Positions 30,528-41,512 of a stretch of 64,000 nucleotides of DNA are shown in pieces. The position numbers were made by a program, and so were the translations under genes. This stretch comes from Apium graveolens (taxonomy: Eukaryota; Streptophyta; Magnoliopsida; Apiales; Apiaceae). The stretch lies in NCBI RefSeq assembly GCF_009905375.1, contig NC_133650.1, positions 65,103,669 through 65,167,668 on the forward strand. Direction: 5' to 3'. The first letter of the stretch is position 1. Each line of letters begins with the position of its first letter. The notes beneath the pieces were generated by a model that did not search any database, had not been told where the DNA came from, and saw nothing but the letters and a program-made list of their open reading frames with translations.

Positions 30528-32458
30528 GTAAGCACCTACCGGTTTTTCTTCTTTTTCTGGCCGTTGTTCTGTGTCATGGTTCAGTTATTTGGTTCCTGTG
30601 GTTAATATATACATATACTTGTATGTATATGCATGTAATCAGTCAAGGGGGTGCGATTGTTATGTTCTTGCTATGCTGCTGCCTCCTGAATTCCGGTGAA
30701 GTGTGGCGGCGTAGGTTTGCTGCATATATGCGCGTGTGTATCGTGATTTTCCTGTTGCCTTGGTTCGGTTAAATCGTGATTTGAATTTTTAATTATTCTG
30801 CAGAAAATAATTGATTACAATTCGTGAAATAAATTTATTTGTGAGGAAATAATTTATATTAATCGGTGAAAATCGTGACTGGCATCTATATACGGGTACC
30901 CACGAGTTTTTGCCGCCGTCGGCGATGAGCCTCGGCGAGCCGACGGTGGACTGTGATGAATTTATTCTGAGTCCAAATTTAAAAAAAAAAATAAAAATAA
31001 TAAATAAAATGAGTCGTATAATTAGCTTCGTATGGGAATGGTTGTGGAATTGTAAAAACTGGACCGTAGTTGGTTTGGATCTTGTTGTGATTGATTTGAC
31101 GTCGATGATGTGTCGACGGGTAGTCCGATAAACAAAGGAGACGCTGCCCGATTTCCGGGAAATTGAATTATGCAAATACAGAAACGTATCCAATGAATAT
31201 CGGGACGTCGAGAGACTATATATATGTGTGTGTTTTATACGAAACTTGATTGTATGATGTGATGATATATTTTTCTAAATTGATAACCTTGATTTCGTAA
31301 AATAAAGAGTATAGATATTTTCCGAAAACGAACACTGAACCGATTTTCGAGAACGTGAACCCTAAGTGATACGTGTATTATTATATGAAGTATGTTATGA
31401 GTCGGATTTTGTTAATGTCTGGATAGATTGTTAGCGAGGATATGTCAAGCATAATCGAACGTTTAAGTTAGGATGTTTCGACCTTGTAGGTTTTAGTCAG
31501 AATGCCCGAGAATTGGAATTGGACGAAAGATAGTTGGTGGTGAATCAAAAAGCTCAGTAAGGTCCCAATCAAGGGATTTAAGTATTGAGTTCGAATCCAG
31601 CGTGATATAGTGGTTGGACGTAAAAGCCTAAGCGGCAGAGTTGGTCCAGAATTGATCAGTAATAGTTATAAGGCCTTGTAAGGCAAGTATTTCTGAACTT
31701 TTCTTCAAGATATATATTACCAATGTTTTTGAACTGTTTTGTAACATGTCGCTATTATTTAAAATAACTCCTATTTTATATTGTAAGAGCTTTAAATCAT
31801 TTAACCTTGAACCCTGATTTTCTTGATCTTGAGCCATAAGCCTTATTCTTTGTAATCCGTCCTTTGTTGATCCTCAAACACCAAACACTGGAAGAAAATT
31901 GTTTGAAAACACAGAAACTTTTATACTCCAGCCATTCTTTATAACATCAAAGAACTATACCTCGTAAAATCACTATTTGTCCAATACCTGATTCTTTTAC
32001 AGATTGAACTCTGTTTCTTTTACATACCCTGATATACCCTTGTGATATCCATGAGTTTCCTTACATTTTATTCAAATGTTTAATCATCATTGATTATGAT
32101 CCTGTGTTATCGAATTATATTGTTTATCAAATTGAACTGCTTTAGGATTGGATATTTTTTATATATGTGGACCAGATTCGTGGTCAGACCATACCAATGG
32201 TCAAGTTAGGCCAATGTGTGCCTTGGATCCAGTAATTAGAGCGGTGCTGTGTGCTTTGTTCGGGGTTAGTGCGTGACTGATCAGCAGCCTAACCTTGGTT
32301 TTAAAACTTAAAATGAATATCCAATTCTAATGATTAGTTAAAAAGAAACTTGATTCCTTTGAATCATCTTATTTGGTCATTGTTTAACCTCAGTTATCAC
32401 TATTATGACTTGCTGAGCTAGTTAGCTCACCCTTGCGATTCTTTTATATATTTTACAG
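30528..32458 (+). promoter_or_regulatory. Intron-like segment in the solo LTR
   Basis: Donor-like TTTTTG/GTAAGCACC at 30527/30528 and acceptor-like TTTATATATTTTACAG/TT ending at 32458. The acceptor aligns by context (GCTCACCCTTGCG just upstream) with those in two other Tekay-type LTRs of the window. Splicing is an inference. Confidence 0.35.
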
Positions 32459-32469
32459 TTGAAAAGAAT

Positions 32470-32604
32470 ATGGATGATAGTAAAGTTCCTCGGTCCAAAG
32501 TGCGGGCTAAGGTTCCAGTTGAGTTGAATCGAGCTAGCAGAAGCGTCATGCGGTATAGAGATAGTCAGATTGTAAGAATGATTTTATTATCAATTGTAAG
32601 TTAA
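32470..32604 (+). CDS. Small basic ORF near the end of the solo LTR
   Basis: Forty-four codons from MDDSKVPRSKVRAKVPVELN to TAA, with an ATG 11 nt after the acceptor-like AG. The product would be strongly basic. No domain is recognised. Its only support is position: the other Tekay-type LTRs also have an ATG 9 nt after the same site. Confidence 0.35.
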   Translation: MDDSKVPRSKVRAKVPVELNRASRSVMRYRDSQIVRMILLSIVS

Positions 32605-32941
32605 ATTCGTTGGGATTTGGTATGTTGTAATAAAGGTTAGGATTGTGGCTTGTTTTCATACTTTAACCTGTTGCGATCCATGGTTATGTAAAGCAGGGTC
32701 ATTGCAAATAATATTTCTTATCCAGGTTTATATATTGTATATGTGTTGTGGACCCCAAAATTCTGACCCGGGTTTGGAGGGTGCCTCATAAATACTCACA
32801 CTTTACGACCCCACACTTATCACACACACACACTTACAGGTTATTGTCTTGGAAACGAACCATTCATAGCTAGAGTAATTCAACCATAAAGTGATAATTA
32901 TTACAACCCAAATGTAATTAAGTCTTACCGGGGAGTAACCT

Positions 32942-33142
32942 TTAAGTAAGGCTAGTCCGTCGGTCAAATATGCATTTCTTGTTTATTACCTTACATAAGT
33001 CATACTTATAAATAAGTCGAAATAAAAACAACTGAAAACCAATCCAGCTTATTCGGACTACCTGTGGTACAGCACCAAACAATCTACGGAACAGTTGGCC
33101 ATTTCCTACCCGTTTCCTGGCTATGGTTCTCATGGTAGGCAT
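32942..33142 (-). CDS. Small basic ORF in the Tekay 3' LTR
   Basis: Sixty-six codons beginning MPTMRTIARKRVGNGQLFRR, ATG 9 nt after the acceptor-like AG. The same frame is intact in the 5' LTR copy (42628-42819), where the first ATG has become ATA and the next in-frame ATG is used. Differences between copies are mostly single substitutions that leave the frame open. Function unknown; chance retention cannot be excluded because the copies were identical at insertion. Confidence 0.4.
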   Translation of the reverse strand: MPTMRTIARKRVGNGQLFRRLFGAVPQVVRISWIGFQLFLFRLIYKYDLCKVINKKCIFDRRTSLT

Positions 33143-33151
33143 CTTGATTCA

Positions 33152-35484
33152 CTGTTGTGATGTTTCAATTTAAGCAAACAAGTGTGAGCTATAATGTCCA
33201 TCATAATAATGTACAGTATGAAAATGACTGTATGATAACTTACGTAAAACATCATATATGATAATTATGTTTTATTCGAATTTAGTTTTTCCTTGGTGAC
33301 ACACACCTTCTTATAACAACAATTCTTTAGTGGATTTTCTAATCCTGCGAATACCTTAATAGTAAACCCAGCACCTAGGCTTGGGTTACGATATTGCATC
33401 ATAATTCCAATTGGAAAAATAGGACATTCGTTGGAGCCACCGCATATGATGATCAGTCATACTATGATAAAAGTAACATTTTCTACATGTAAATGGACGA
33501 TTCCCTTTTATTATCGGTTATCACCCTGGCCGCATTCGGGCCTTTTCTGTGTTCGTCCCTCTCAGGTACACACTTCGCGTTTATTCCTCTCAAGACACGG
33601 TTTTGCGCCCATCCCTCTCAGGTACTCATACTCTACATGTTCATCAGTATATAAAATACTTTCTCATGTGGTAGTAAATTGGTAGTCTCCGCAGTCCACG
33701 AAGTACTGGAGTCTACCCCTCCTTGTCCTTGTAAGAATCACATCATATATATGGAACTTATATTGTTCCCCAAGCATATTGCTTGTTGATATGTACACTT
33801 GGATATGTACGTATATATATGTACTTCCGAGAATTTTCGAAGGAAGTACTAAGGATGTGAGTTGACCGTTGTCAACATATTTGTTATATAAGGGGGAGTT
33901 TCTTTTGAAACTATATTCAAAATATTTAAATAAGTCGAGATAATATTCTCCGACGTTGTGAAATTATTCGAATGATTTTTCCGAAAAATCAGAAAGTATT
34001 TTATATCAGGATCTATGATTTTTTAATCATAAATAAACCCTTTAATTAATAATAAAATATAAATGATAATCGATAAATAATTAAACCTCGAATGAGTTTA
34101 CTCTTTAAAAGAATATTTAAAATACTATTCCTCAACTAGTTTATGTCTACACAATCAATAATCTTAAATGTTTAATCGGGTTTGAAATAAATAATTATTG
34201 GAGTATACTTCTCTCATAAATAAAGGAATAGGTATATAATATTTATTGTTCGAATAATAAAATATAGTTGAGGGAATATGATCGTTGGGAAATTATTTTT
34301 AATAAAAGGTCGAGGTATTTTAATGTTTCTTAAGTGGACATTGAGTCCCTTTAAAACGTACTATTATGGACTTGTAATAGTCCTAATATCACCGGAATGA
34401 TTCCAGGATTTTCATCATAAAATCCCGACCGACTCTTGGTCTTATAATTATACATCATGCTTAAAGCGGAAATAAATATTTTACGATACATATACTTATC
34501 GTACAACATTGCTATATTATGCAAAAATTCAATAACTATGTATCATGGCAAACACGGTATTTATGCAATGATAATAAAACAATCCTTTCACAACACAACA
34601 GTAAGTGGAGTTGGGTTCGTAAACTTGCATGGGTATCTCGAGGTGGAGGATGCTCTAGGTTCTGCTCGGAAATCTATAATCATAACATAATTCACTTCGT
34701 TAGGTCCCGTTCTAATTTACGGCTACCCGCACTCATGCGCTAATTATTATGCACCCTCTCAAATTACTTTATCCTTATTATTTCTTTAAGTCCTTATTCA
34801 CATCATGGTCGCTTCATTTTTCAAAGAATCTTAAGTTCATTTTCATTTTCGCCGTCGACTCCGTTTATGGATTCTACGGTTTCTAATCGCGCGGTCTCGG
34901 CTCCGATATTTTTATAAAACTGAAAAAATATTATTTTCACTTGAAATTTTTATGGAAATTAGGAAACTCAATATTCTACTCTCTGTAAAAATTTCATGAT
35001 TTATTAACACTTTAAAGTCGATCTTTTATATTTTCAAAGTTCGTGATTTGTAGCAGTTTTTGTCGCGTAAATCACTTTTAGTAAAATGGTCATAACTTTT
35101 GATCCGTAAATCGGAATCAAGCGATTCAAGAGCTTAAACGATCCTTTTAGAATTTTATATCATAATCAAGGGTTATTTTTCAAGAAACTACAGTTTACAT
35201 CTTCGGTACTTTCTGCAGAAACTTAAAGTTACGTTTTGTTTATTTTAACGAAACTCCGTTTACGCCTTAAATCTTTATACTACCACCAACAATCACCATA
35301 TCATCATCAACACACTAACTCCTCTCAAGAACATCATGTTCTTGAGGCAACAACAATCAACCTTAAATCTACTTAACTAAACATCAAGATCTTAACAATA
35401 TCACCACTAAAACTAGATTTATAACTACTTACTTAAAGGATCTTGAATTTGAATCTTAAATAAAGTTGGGTCAAAGATTTTTAC
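33152..35484 (-). promoter_or_regulatory. Intron-like segment in the Tekay 3' LTR
   Basis: On the minus strand, CTTTCGAGAAAG/GTAAAAATC marks a donor-like site (35484) and TTGAAACATCACAACAG/TG an acceptor-like site (33152). The parallel segment in the 5' LTR is 42838-45195. It begins some 330 bp downstream of the TATA-like box and would remove most of the LTR leader. Confidence 0.4.
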
Positions 35485-35810
35485 CTTTCTCGAAAGCTTG
35501 AGATGTGTTCTTGAGGATGGTGGAGTCTTGGGAGTGCTTGGTATGGTTTTTGGAACCTAAAACCACCATTGAAATCAAGAAACCAAAGAAGAGTTACTAT
35601 TCATACTATTCACTAGCAACTTCTTGATTTTATTTCACCCATCAAACCTTGATAAAAAGAGATCAAAGAATTATCTTACCTTAGTTTGGTTGTTAGGAAT
35701 CTTGAGAATTAATGGGAGGATTTATCCATGGCTAGAACTTGGAGATTTGATTTTGAATTCCTTGGTTTTTGTAAAATAGCCGAATGGCTTGATGAACAAG
35801 TGGGGAGAGA

Positions 35811-35819
35811 GTTTTTATG
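35811..35819 (-). promoter_or_regulatory. TATA-like box in Tekay LTR
   Basis: Minus strand GCATAAAAACTCTCTCCCC, a TATA-like element followed by a pyrimidine-rich start region. The 5' LTR copy is at about 45533-45541. Confidence 0.5.
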
Positions 35820-36472
35820 CTTGCTTCCTTGGTTGCTTCTTGGAAATTATGTTGGTGATATCTTTTATTGATTTGATATTCTCTAGTTTAGAATCCTAGG
35901 TTTATTCTTGTTACCAAATCCATGGACAAATCTAAGTAGCTTCCTAGTTTACAAGCTAAGCTACTTATTTTAGCTTCCTTAGCTTACTATTTCATTAGCC
36001 TTGGTTGATCATCCTATATCTAGCTCACTATTTGATAAAGTAACCATGGTTACTTTATTACCATGGTTACTTGGTGCGTTACGTTTATTTAATCGTTTAC
36101 GCGTTCGCTCGGTCGCTTAAACGTTTTCGTAATACTTACTCGTAAATGGTTCGCGATGTAATTCCTTTCGCATTTATTCCTTATGTTTTGAATTATCATA
36201 CTTGGATATAAATCTATAGGGTTTTAATCTTGTAATTATATTGTGATTCCCGTAATCCTTGATGAGTCGTAAATATGGTCGTTTTTCAAAGTTCGTTTTC
36301 TTCGAAAACTAATAGCGTTTACATACACTCATTTGGTACGTATAATCATAATATTAACTCTGAAACTCATTTTCTCATGTACTACATAGTGTGGGCTCAA
36401 AAGTTTTTCCCGTCCATCAGGGTTACTATTCATTAGATGTTTTACAAGGTCTCAAAAATTCGAGTTATTACA

Positions 36473-36487
36473 GTCTTCCCCTCTAAC
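36473..36487 (-). other. Polypurine tract of the Tekay element
   Basis: Minus strand GTTAGAGGGGAAGAC directly precedes the 3' LTR start TGTAATAACTC. Confidence 0.88.
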
Positions 36488-36505
36488 AAGGATTCCGTCC
36501 CGGAA

Positions 36506-37792
36506 TCAATTAGAAAATAAGTGGGGATATATATTCCTCATTGCGTCTTCAATTTCCCAAGTTGACTCTTCGACAATTTGGTTTCTCCATAAGATTCTAA
36601 CCAGCTTCACAGTCTTGTTCCTCAGCACTTGTTCTTTTTGGTCCATTATCTTTACTAGTTGCTCGATGTAGGTCAGGTCTGGTTGTAAATCTACCTGCTC
36701 GTATTCTATTACATGTCGTACATCAGCATGGTACTTCCTTAACATGGAAACGTGGAACACGGTGTGCACTTGTTGTAAATTAGGAGGCAAGGCGAGCTCG
36801 TAAGCTAGAGGTCATATTCACCTCAAAATTTCAAAGGGTCCTATGAACCTGGGACTCAGCTTCCCTTTCTTCCCAAATCTCATCACTCCTTTCCACGGAG
36901 ATTCCTTTAATAGAACATAATCTCTTACTTCATATACCCTATCCTTCCTAGTCTGGTCGGCATACTTCTTTTGTCTGTCTTGAGCTGCTACCAGTCTTTT
37001 CCTGATGAGTCCCACCATTTCCCTGGTCTATTGGACTAACTCTGGTCTTAATATCTTGTGTTCTCCAACTTCATCCCAACATAGGGGAGAGCGACATCTC
37101 CGTCCATAATGAGCTTCATACAGAGGCATTCCTATGCTAGCGTGATAGCTATTGTTGTAAGCAAATTCGATCAGGGGTAAGTGGTCATTCCAGTTTCCTT
37201 TAAAATCAATGGCACATACTCGTAGCATATCTTCTAGGGTCTGAATAGTCCTTTCGCTTTGTCCATCAGTCTGGGGGTGGTAAGCGGTACTCATGTTTAG
37301 TCTAGTGCCTACACATTCCTGGAAGCTTCTCCAAAATTGGGAATTAAACCTTAGGTCTCTATCTGACACTATGGCTACAGGAACGCCGTGTCTCACTACA
37401 ATTTCCTTCAAGTAAATATCCACCAACTTGTCTACGGTGTACCTTTCGTTGATTGGTAGGAAGTGTGCGGACTTGGTCAATCTATCTACGATAACCCATA
37501 TGGCGTCGTGATTGGTCTTTGTCCTTGGTAGGACTGTCACAAAATCCATGGCTATATGCTCCCATTTCCATTTTGGAATTTCCAGGGGCCGTAATAGTCC
37601 ACTAGGTCGCTGATGTTCAGCCTTCACTCTCTGGCATGTCAAGCACTTGCTGACCCACTCTGCTACTTCTCTCTTCACGTTAGGCCACCAATAATATTCC
37701 TTAAGGTCACGGTACATCTTCTTACTTCCTGGGTGGATTGAATATTTAGAGCTGTGCCCTTCGTGCAGCAGCTCGTCCTTTAACTCTTGCAC
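36506..37792 (-). pseudogene. pol: Tekay integrase with chromodomain
   Basis: The integrase has the HHCC zinc motif (EGHSSKYSIHPGSKKMY ... CLTCQRVK), and the DDE core (MDFVTVLP, VSDRDLRFNSQFW, DGQSERTIQTLEDML). The C-terminal part has WKGVMRFGKKGKLSPRFIGP. After it comes VFHVSMLRKY and a chromodomain (KIMDQKEQVLRNKTVKLVRI ... EESTWEIEDAMRNIYPHLF), the mark of chromoviruses, which directs integration to marked chromatin. One frame with stops at 37028 and two near 36791-36818. Confidence 0.95.
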
Positions 37793-37795
37793 ATT

Positions 37796-38920
37796 TTATA
37801 TCCAAATTCGGGACGCATACCTCATGATCCCTTTCTCGTCCTTTTCACATCTCACTTCTTCACCAGTCAATGTTCCTCTTTCTTCACTCATCTTCTTTTC
37901 CTGACATACTCGTATCTTTTCAGTCAGTTCCGACACTAGCTTAATCTCAAATAATCCTTCCGTTCCTTTACCGGTCATTCTCACGTCAATTTCCATCTTC
38001 TCCAATTCTTTAATTAGCTCCTCTGATGTCATTATCAATATGAGTCTTTCCTTCCTACTAAGGGCGTCAGCCACCACATTGGCTTTACCCGGGTGATACA
38101 AAATTTCACAGTCGTAGTCCTTAATCAACTCTAACCATCTTCTTTGTCTCATGTTCAGTTTCTTCTGAGTGAAAATATATTTGAGGCTTTTATGGTCTGT
38201 GTAGATCTCGCATTTCTCACCGTATAGGTCGTGTCTCCAAATTTTTAGGGCAAAAACTATGGCTGTTAATTCTAGATCATGCGTCGGGTATCTGCTCTCA
38301 TACTCCTTCAATTGTCGAGAGGCATACGCTATAACTTTGCCATGCTGCATCAGTACACATCCTAATCCTTTAAGCGATGCGTCGCTGTATATCATAAACT
38401 CTCCCTTTCCATCGGGAAGAGCGAGCACTGGTGCCGACACCAGTCACCTTTTCAGTTCCTGAAAGTTTTCCTCACATTTCTCTGTCCATACGAACTTTTC
38501 TGTCTTCCGGGTAAGTCTAGTCAGTGGACCGGCTATCTTAGCAAAATCCTGCATGAATCTTCGGTAATATCCTGCTAAACCCATGAAACTCCTAACCTCT
38601 ATTGGGGTAGTTGGTCTTTCCCAATTGGATAAGGCCTCTATTTTGGCAGGGTCAACTAAAACTCCTTTGCTACTCACCACATGTCCTAAAAACTGAACTT
38701 CTCTTAACCAAAACTCGCACTTCGAGAACTTGGCATATAATTTCTCATTGATGAAGATTTCTAAGACTATCCACAAATGTTCTGCATGTTCTTGCTCTGT
38801 CTTTGAGTAGATCAGAATATCATCTATAAAAACTATCACGCATATATCTAGGTACTTTTTAAACACTCTGTTCATCAAATCCATAAAGGCTGCGGGTGCA
38901 TTGGTTAGCCCAAACGACAT
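37796..38920 (-). pseudogene. pol: Tekay RT C-terminal half and RNase H
   Basis: Starts [20 protein letters not shown] with the catalytic [10 protein letters not shown], then [11 protein letters not shown] and [20 protein letters not shown]. RNase H shows [34 protein letters not shown] and [20 protein letters not shown]. Same frame as integrase; a stop at 38444 (CGA to TGA type) and one at 37796 separate the pieces. Confidence 0.95.
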
Positions 38921-38922
38921 TA

Positions 38923-39342
38923 CTAAGAACTCATAGTGCCCATACCTAGTGCGAAAAGCAGTCTTCGGTATATCCTCAGGTTAGATTTTTTTAATTGGTG
39001 ATATCCTGTTCTCAAATTTATTTTGGAAAAATGTACAGCTCCCTTGAGTTGGTCGAATAGGTCATCAATCCTGGGGAGAGGGTACCTATTCTTAATAATC
39101 AGCTTATTCAATTCTCGATAGTCTATGCATAATCTCATACTGCCGTCCTTTTTCTTTACGAACAGTACTGGCGCTCCCCATGGCGACACACTAGGTCTTA
39201 TCATTCCATTATCTAATAATTCTTGCAGTTGAGAAGCTAATCCCTTCATCTCAACTGGGGCTAGTCTATATGGGGCCTTGGATACTGGTGCCCTTTCTGG
39301 TGCTAGTTCTATAGCGAATTCTATTTCCCTGTCAGGTGGCAA
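38923..39342 (-). pseudogene. pol: Tekay RT N-terminal half
   Basis: Contains the RT fingers: [60 protein letters not shown]. It is in a different frame from protease and from the RT C-terminal half, so one frameshift lies at each side (near 39330 and near 38980, where [12 protein letters not shown] breaks). Confidence 0.93.
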
Positions 39343-39860
39343 CCTGGTAAGTTTTCTGGAAACACATCCTCGAATTCATTCACTACGGGGATGTCCTGTA
39401 TAATAGGGACTTCCTTCTTGGTATCTACCACATAAGCCAAATAGGCATTGTTACCTTTCCTTAACAATCTTTTTGCCTGTAGCATGGTCAGAAATTTCTG
39501 ATTCTGTCGTTGACCTTTAAACACTACTTCTTTTTCATTTTGCACTCTAATCTTTACCTTCTTCCGTTCACAATCTATTTGCGCTCCATTACTGGATAAC
39601 CAATTCACCCCTAAGATTACATCGAATCCTCCCAATATAAATGGGATTAGGTCAACCTCGAAGACCTTCCCTTCTAATTTCAACTTGCACTTAGGGTGTA
39701 CTTGTTTCACAGGGATTATTTCTTTGTTTGCTATTTCCACTTGTAATACCTCACATAAGAGTACGGCGTTAAGTTTTAAAATTTTAGCAAAATCTTAAGA
39801 TATAAATGACTTGGTTGCTCCAGAATCAAATAGGACATTTGCATGCTCGGAATTTAACAA
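39321..39860 (-). pseudogene. pol: Tekay aspartic protease
   Basis: The active-site motif VLFDSGATKSFIS lies at about 39798-39837, followed by a stop, then LEGKVFEVDLIPFILGGFDV and ILGVNWLSSNGAQIDC. It shares the gag frame. The linker to RT contains [15 protein letters not shown], the conserved start of the RT region. Confidence 0.92.
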
Positions 39861-39986
39861 AAGGGTACCTGCTATCACATCAGTGCTTCAGACAGCATCC
39901 TTAACAGTCATGTTGAAGGTCCTAGTAGCTGGAAGTCGGTTGGATGCAGCTCTGCTCATCCCTGAGGCTGGGGGCTTCAGTGTCGG

Positions 39987-41141
39987 TCAATCCTTCCTCA
40001 TGTGTCCTACTTTCCCACATTGGAAACATGTTATGCTGGGTTGGTTGCAGTTGTTGGCAAGGTGTCCGGTTTGACCACACCTATAGCATTTCAAAGGGGC
40101 TCTCGCCTGGCTGCACACTCCAAGGTGTCTCCTCTTACAGGTTTGACACTCCGGTATTGGGGCACGGGGTTGGCTATGAAATGTTGCCCTAGATTGTCCG
40201 CCGCCCTGACCAACACTTTCACTTGGGGCTTTTCTGAATCCGGGGCCTCGTGCAGGTTGGGACACCACTCCCCTGACGAACCTGCTTGGAAGGCTCCTGT
40301 TTCCGGTTCCTATTCCTTGGCTTCTTATCTTCCTCTTCCTATTTTCCTTTTCCTTCACACTCTGCTCACTGTCAGCTTCAACAATCGAGGCTTTTTGCAC
40401 TAAGGTGGCATAGTCTGTCAGCTCTAACACCGCCACTCGATTTTGGATCCATTGTTTCAGACCAAGCTGAAACCTTCGCGCTTTCTTCTCTTCGATATTC
40501 ACAAACTCAGGCACAAATCTCGAAAACTCAGTAAACTTGGCCTCATATTCTGCCACAGTCATCTTATCCTATTTCAACTCCAGAAACTTAATCTCCATCT
40601 GGGTCTCCATAAACCTAGGGAAATACTTGCCTAAGAATAGTCGGGTAAATCTATCCCATGGGATCACATCATCAGTCTCTAGGTTTCGTTTGGACTCCCA
40701 CCAGTAGTTAGCTTCTCCTTTTAGAATATAAGAAGCGAAAACGGTCTTGTGTCGTTCCTCTACACCTAGTATCTTGAAGGACTTTTCTATCTCTTTGAGC
40801 CAGGCTCGTGCTTCAACGGGGTCGGCAGATCCTAGAAACTCTGGGGGTTTGAGAGATTTGAAGGCCCTAAAGGCAGTGGCTACAATCTGTTGGGCAGCAT
40901 GCGGCTGTGGTGGAATAGGCTGTTGGTTTAGATTTGCTCTTAATAGTTCCATAAACTCATTCATAGGGTTCCCTTCCTGATGGGTATCATCAGCCTCTTC
41001 TTTTACATATTCTTCCTCATCATATTCATTATAGTCTAGGTCCTCTTCCCTTTCTTCATTTGCTACAAGGTCAGGTTCATTCCATTGTTGGTTAACTGAT
41101 TCTGCGGGCTGTGCCTTGGTTCCTCTTCTACGGGGTGGCAT
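39987..41141 (-). pseudogene. gag: Tekay gag
   Basis: Starts MPPRRRGTKAQPAESVNQQW at 41141; acidic N-terminal region, then the gag core (FKSLKPPEFLGSADPVEARA, KILGVEERHKTVFASYILKG, TVAEYEAKFTEFSRFVPEF). A TAG at 40569-40571 interrupts the core. Near the end are zinc knuckles CYRCGQTGHLANNC and CFQCGKVGHMRKD followed by TGA, where the last Cys (TGC) has become a stop (39987-39989). The frame beyond continues into protease. Confidence 0.94.
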
Positions 41142-41512
41142 TGTTCTGATAATAAAAATTTGTCAATATAATTGCAATATTTTATAATTGGATTAATTTA
41201 TTCATATGTAAGCATGTCATTTATTATCTAGCATGTTTTTATAAAGTGCAATAATATAGACATGAATTTCTTAATAACTGCTAGATATATATACCACAAG
41301 GTCTCCCAATTATATCTTAGGGACAAAACAACTAACCGAGTTCATACATGCCTTGATTATAATACATCACTACTTGTCCTGAATACTGATATGCAAATAC
41401 ATAAGCCATGTACCCTGAAGGGCTAGGAACGCTATCTACTACTAGCTATCCTATCAAAATTGGTGACAAGTCACCCAGCCTTCTTCAAGGTCCATATCTA
41501 GTCACTAGTACC

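Larger units (their letters stand above)
29505..32788 (+). mobile_element. Solo LTR of a second Tekay-type family
   Basis: Starts TATAACGACTCG (TG mutated to TA), ends GGGTTTGGAGGGTGCCTCA, and is flanked by TAAAT at 29500-29504 and 32789-32793. No primer site, gag or pol is present in its 3284 bp, so it is a solo LTR. The end TTCTGACCCGGGTTTGGAGG and the upstream GCTCACCCTTGCG box are shared with the other Tekay-type LTRs here. A CT-rich stretch at 30403-30500 resembles a transcript leader. Open frames inside it are chance except for the small one at 32470. Confidence 0.88.
29414..36472 (-). mobile_element. 3' LTR of the Tekay element, interrupted
   Basis: Minus-strand start TGTAATAACTCGAATTTTTG at 36472; end GATTTTGGGGCGCCACA at 29414. 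Positions 29414-29504 and 32789-36472 are the two parts; between them is a solo LTR flanked by TAAAT. Parallel segments in 42391-46184 match throughout. Each LTR copy has two ATG-containing palindromes GTAACCATGGTTAC (36040-36053, 36058-36070) and a triplicated CCCTCTCAGGTAC word (33554-33625). Confidence 0.94.

Noticed and set aside
33431..33685. 84-codon plus-strand frame in the Tekay LTR, also present at 43117-43362
   Set aside because: Its apparent conservation is explained by LTR identity at insertion; it is antisense and built on a triplicated repeat.
40002..40634. Plus-strand open frames over Tekay gag
   Set aside because: Antisense shadows of gag with its zinc knuckles on the minus strand.
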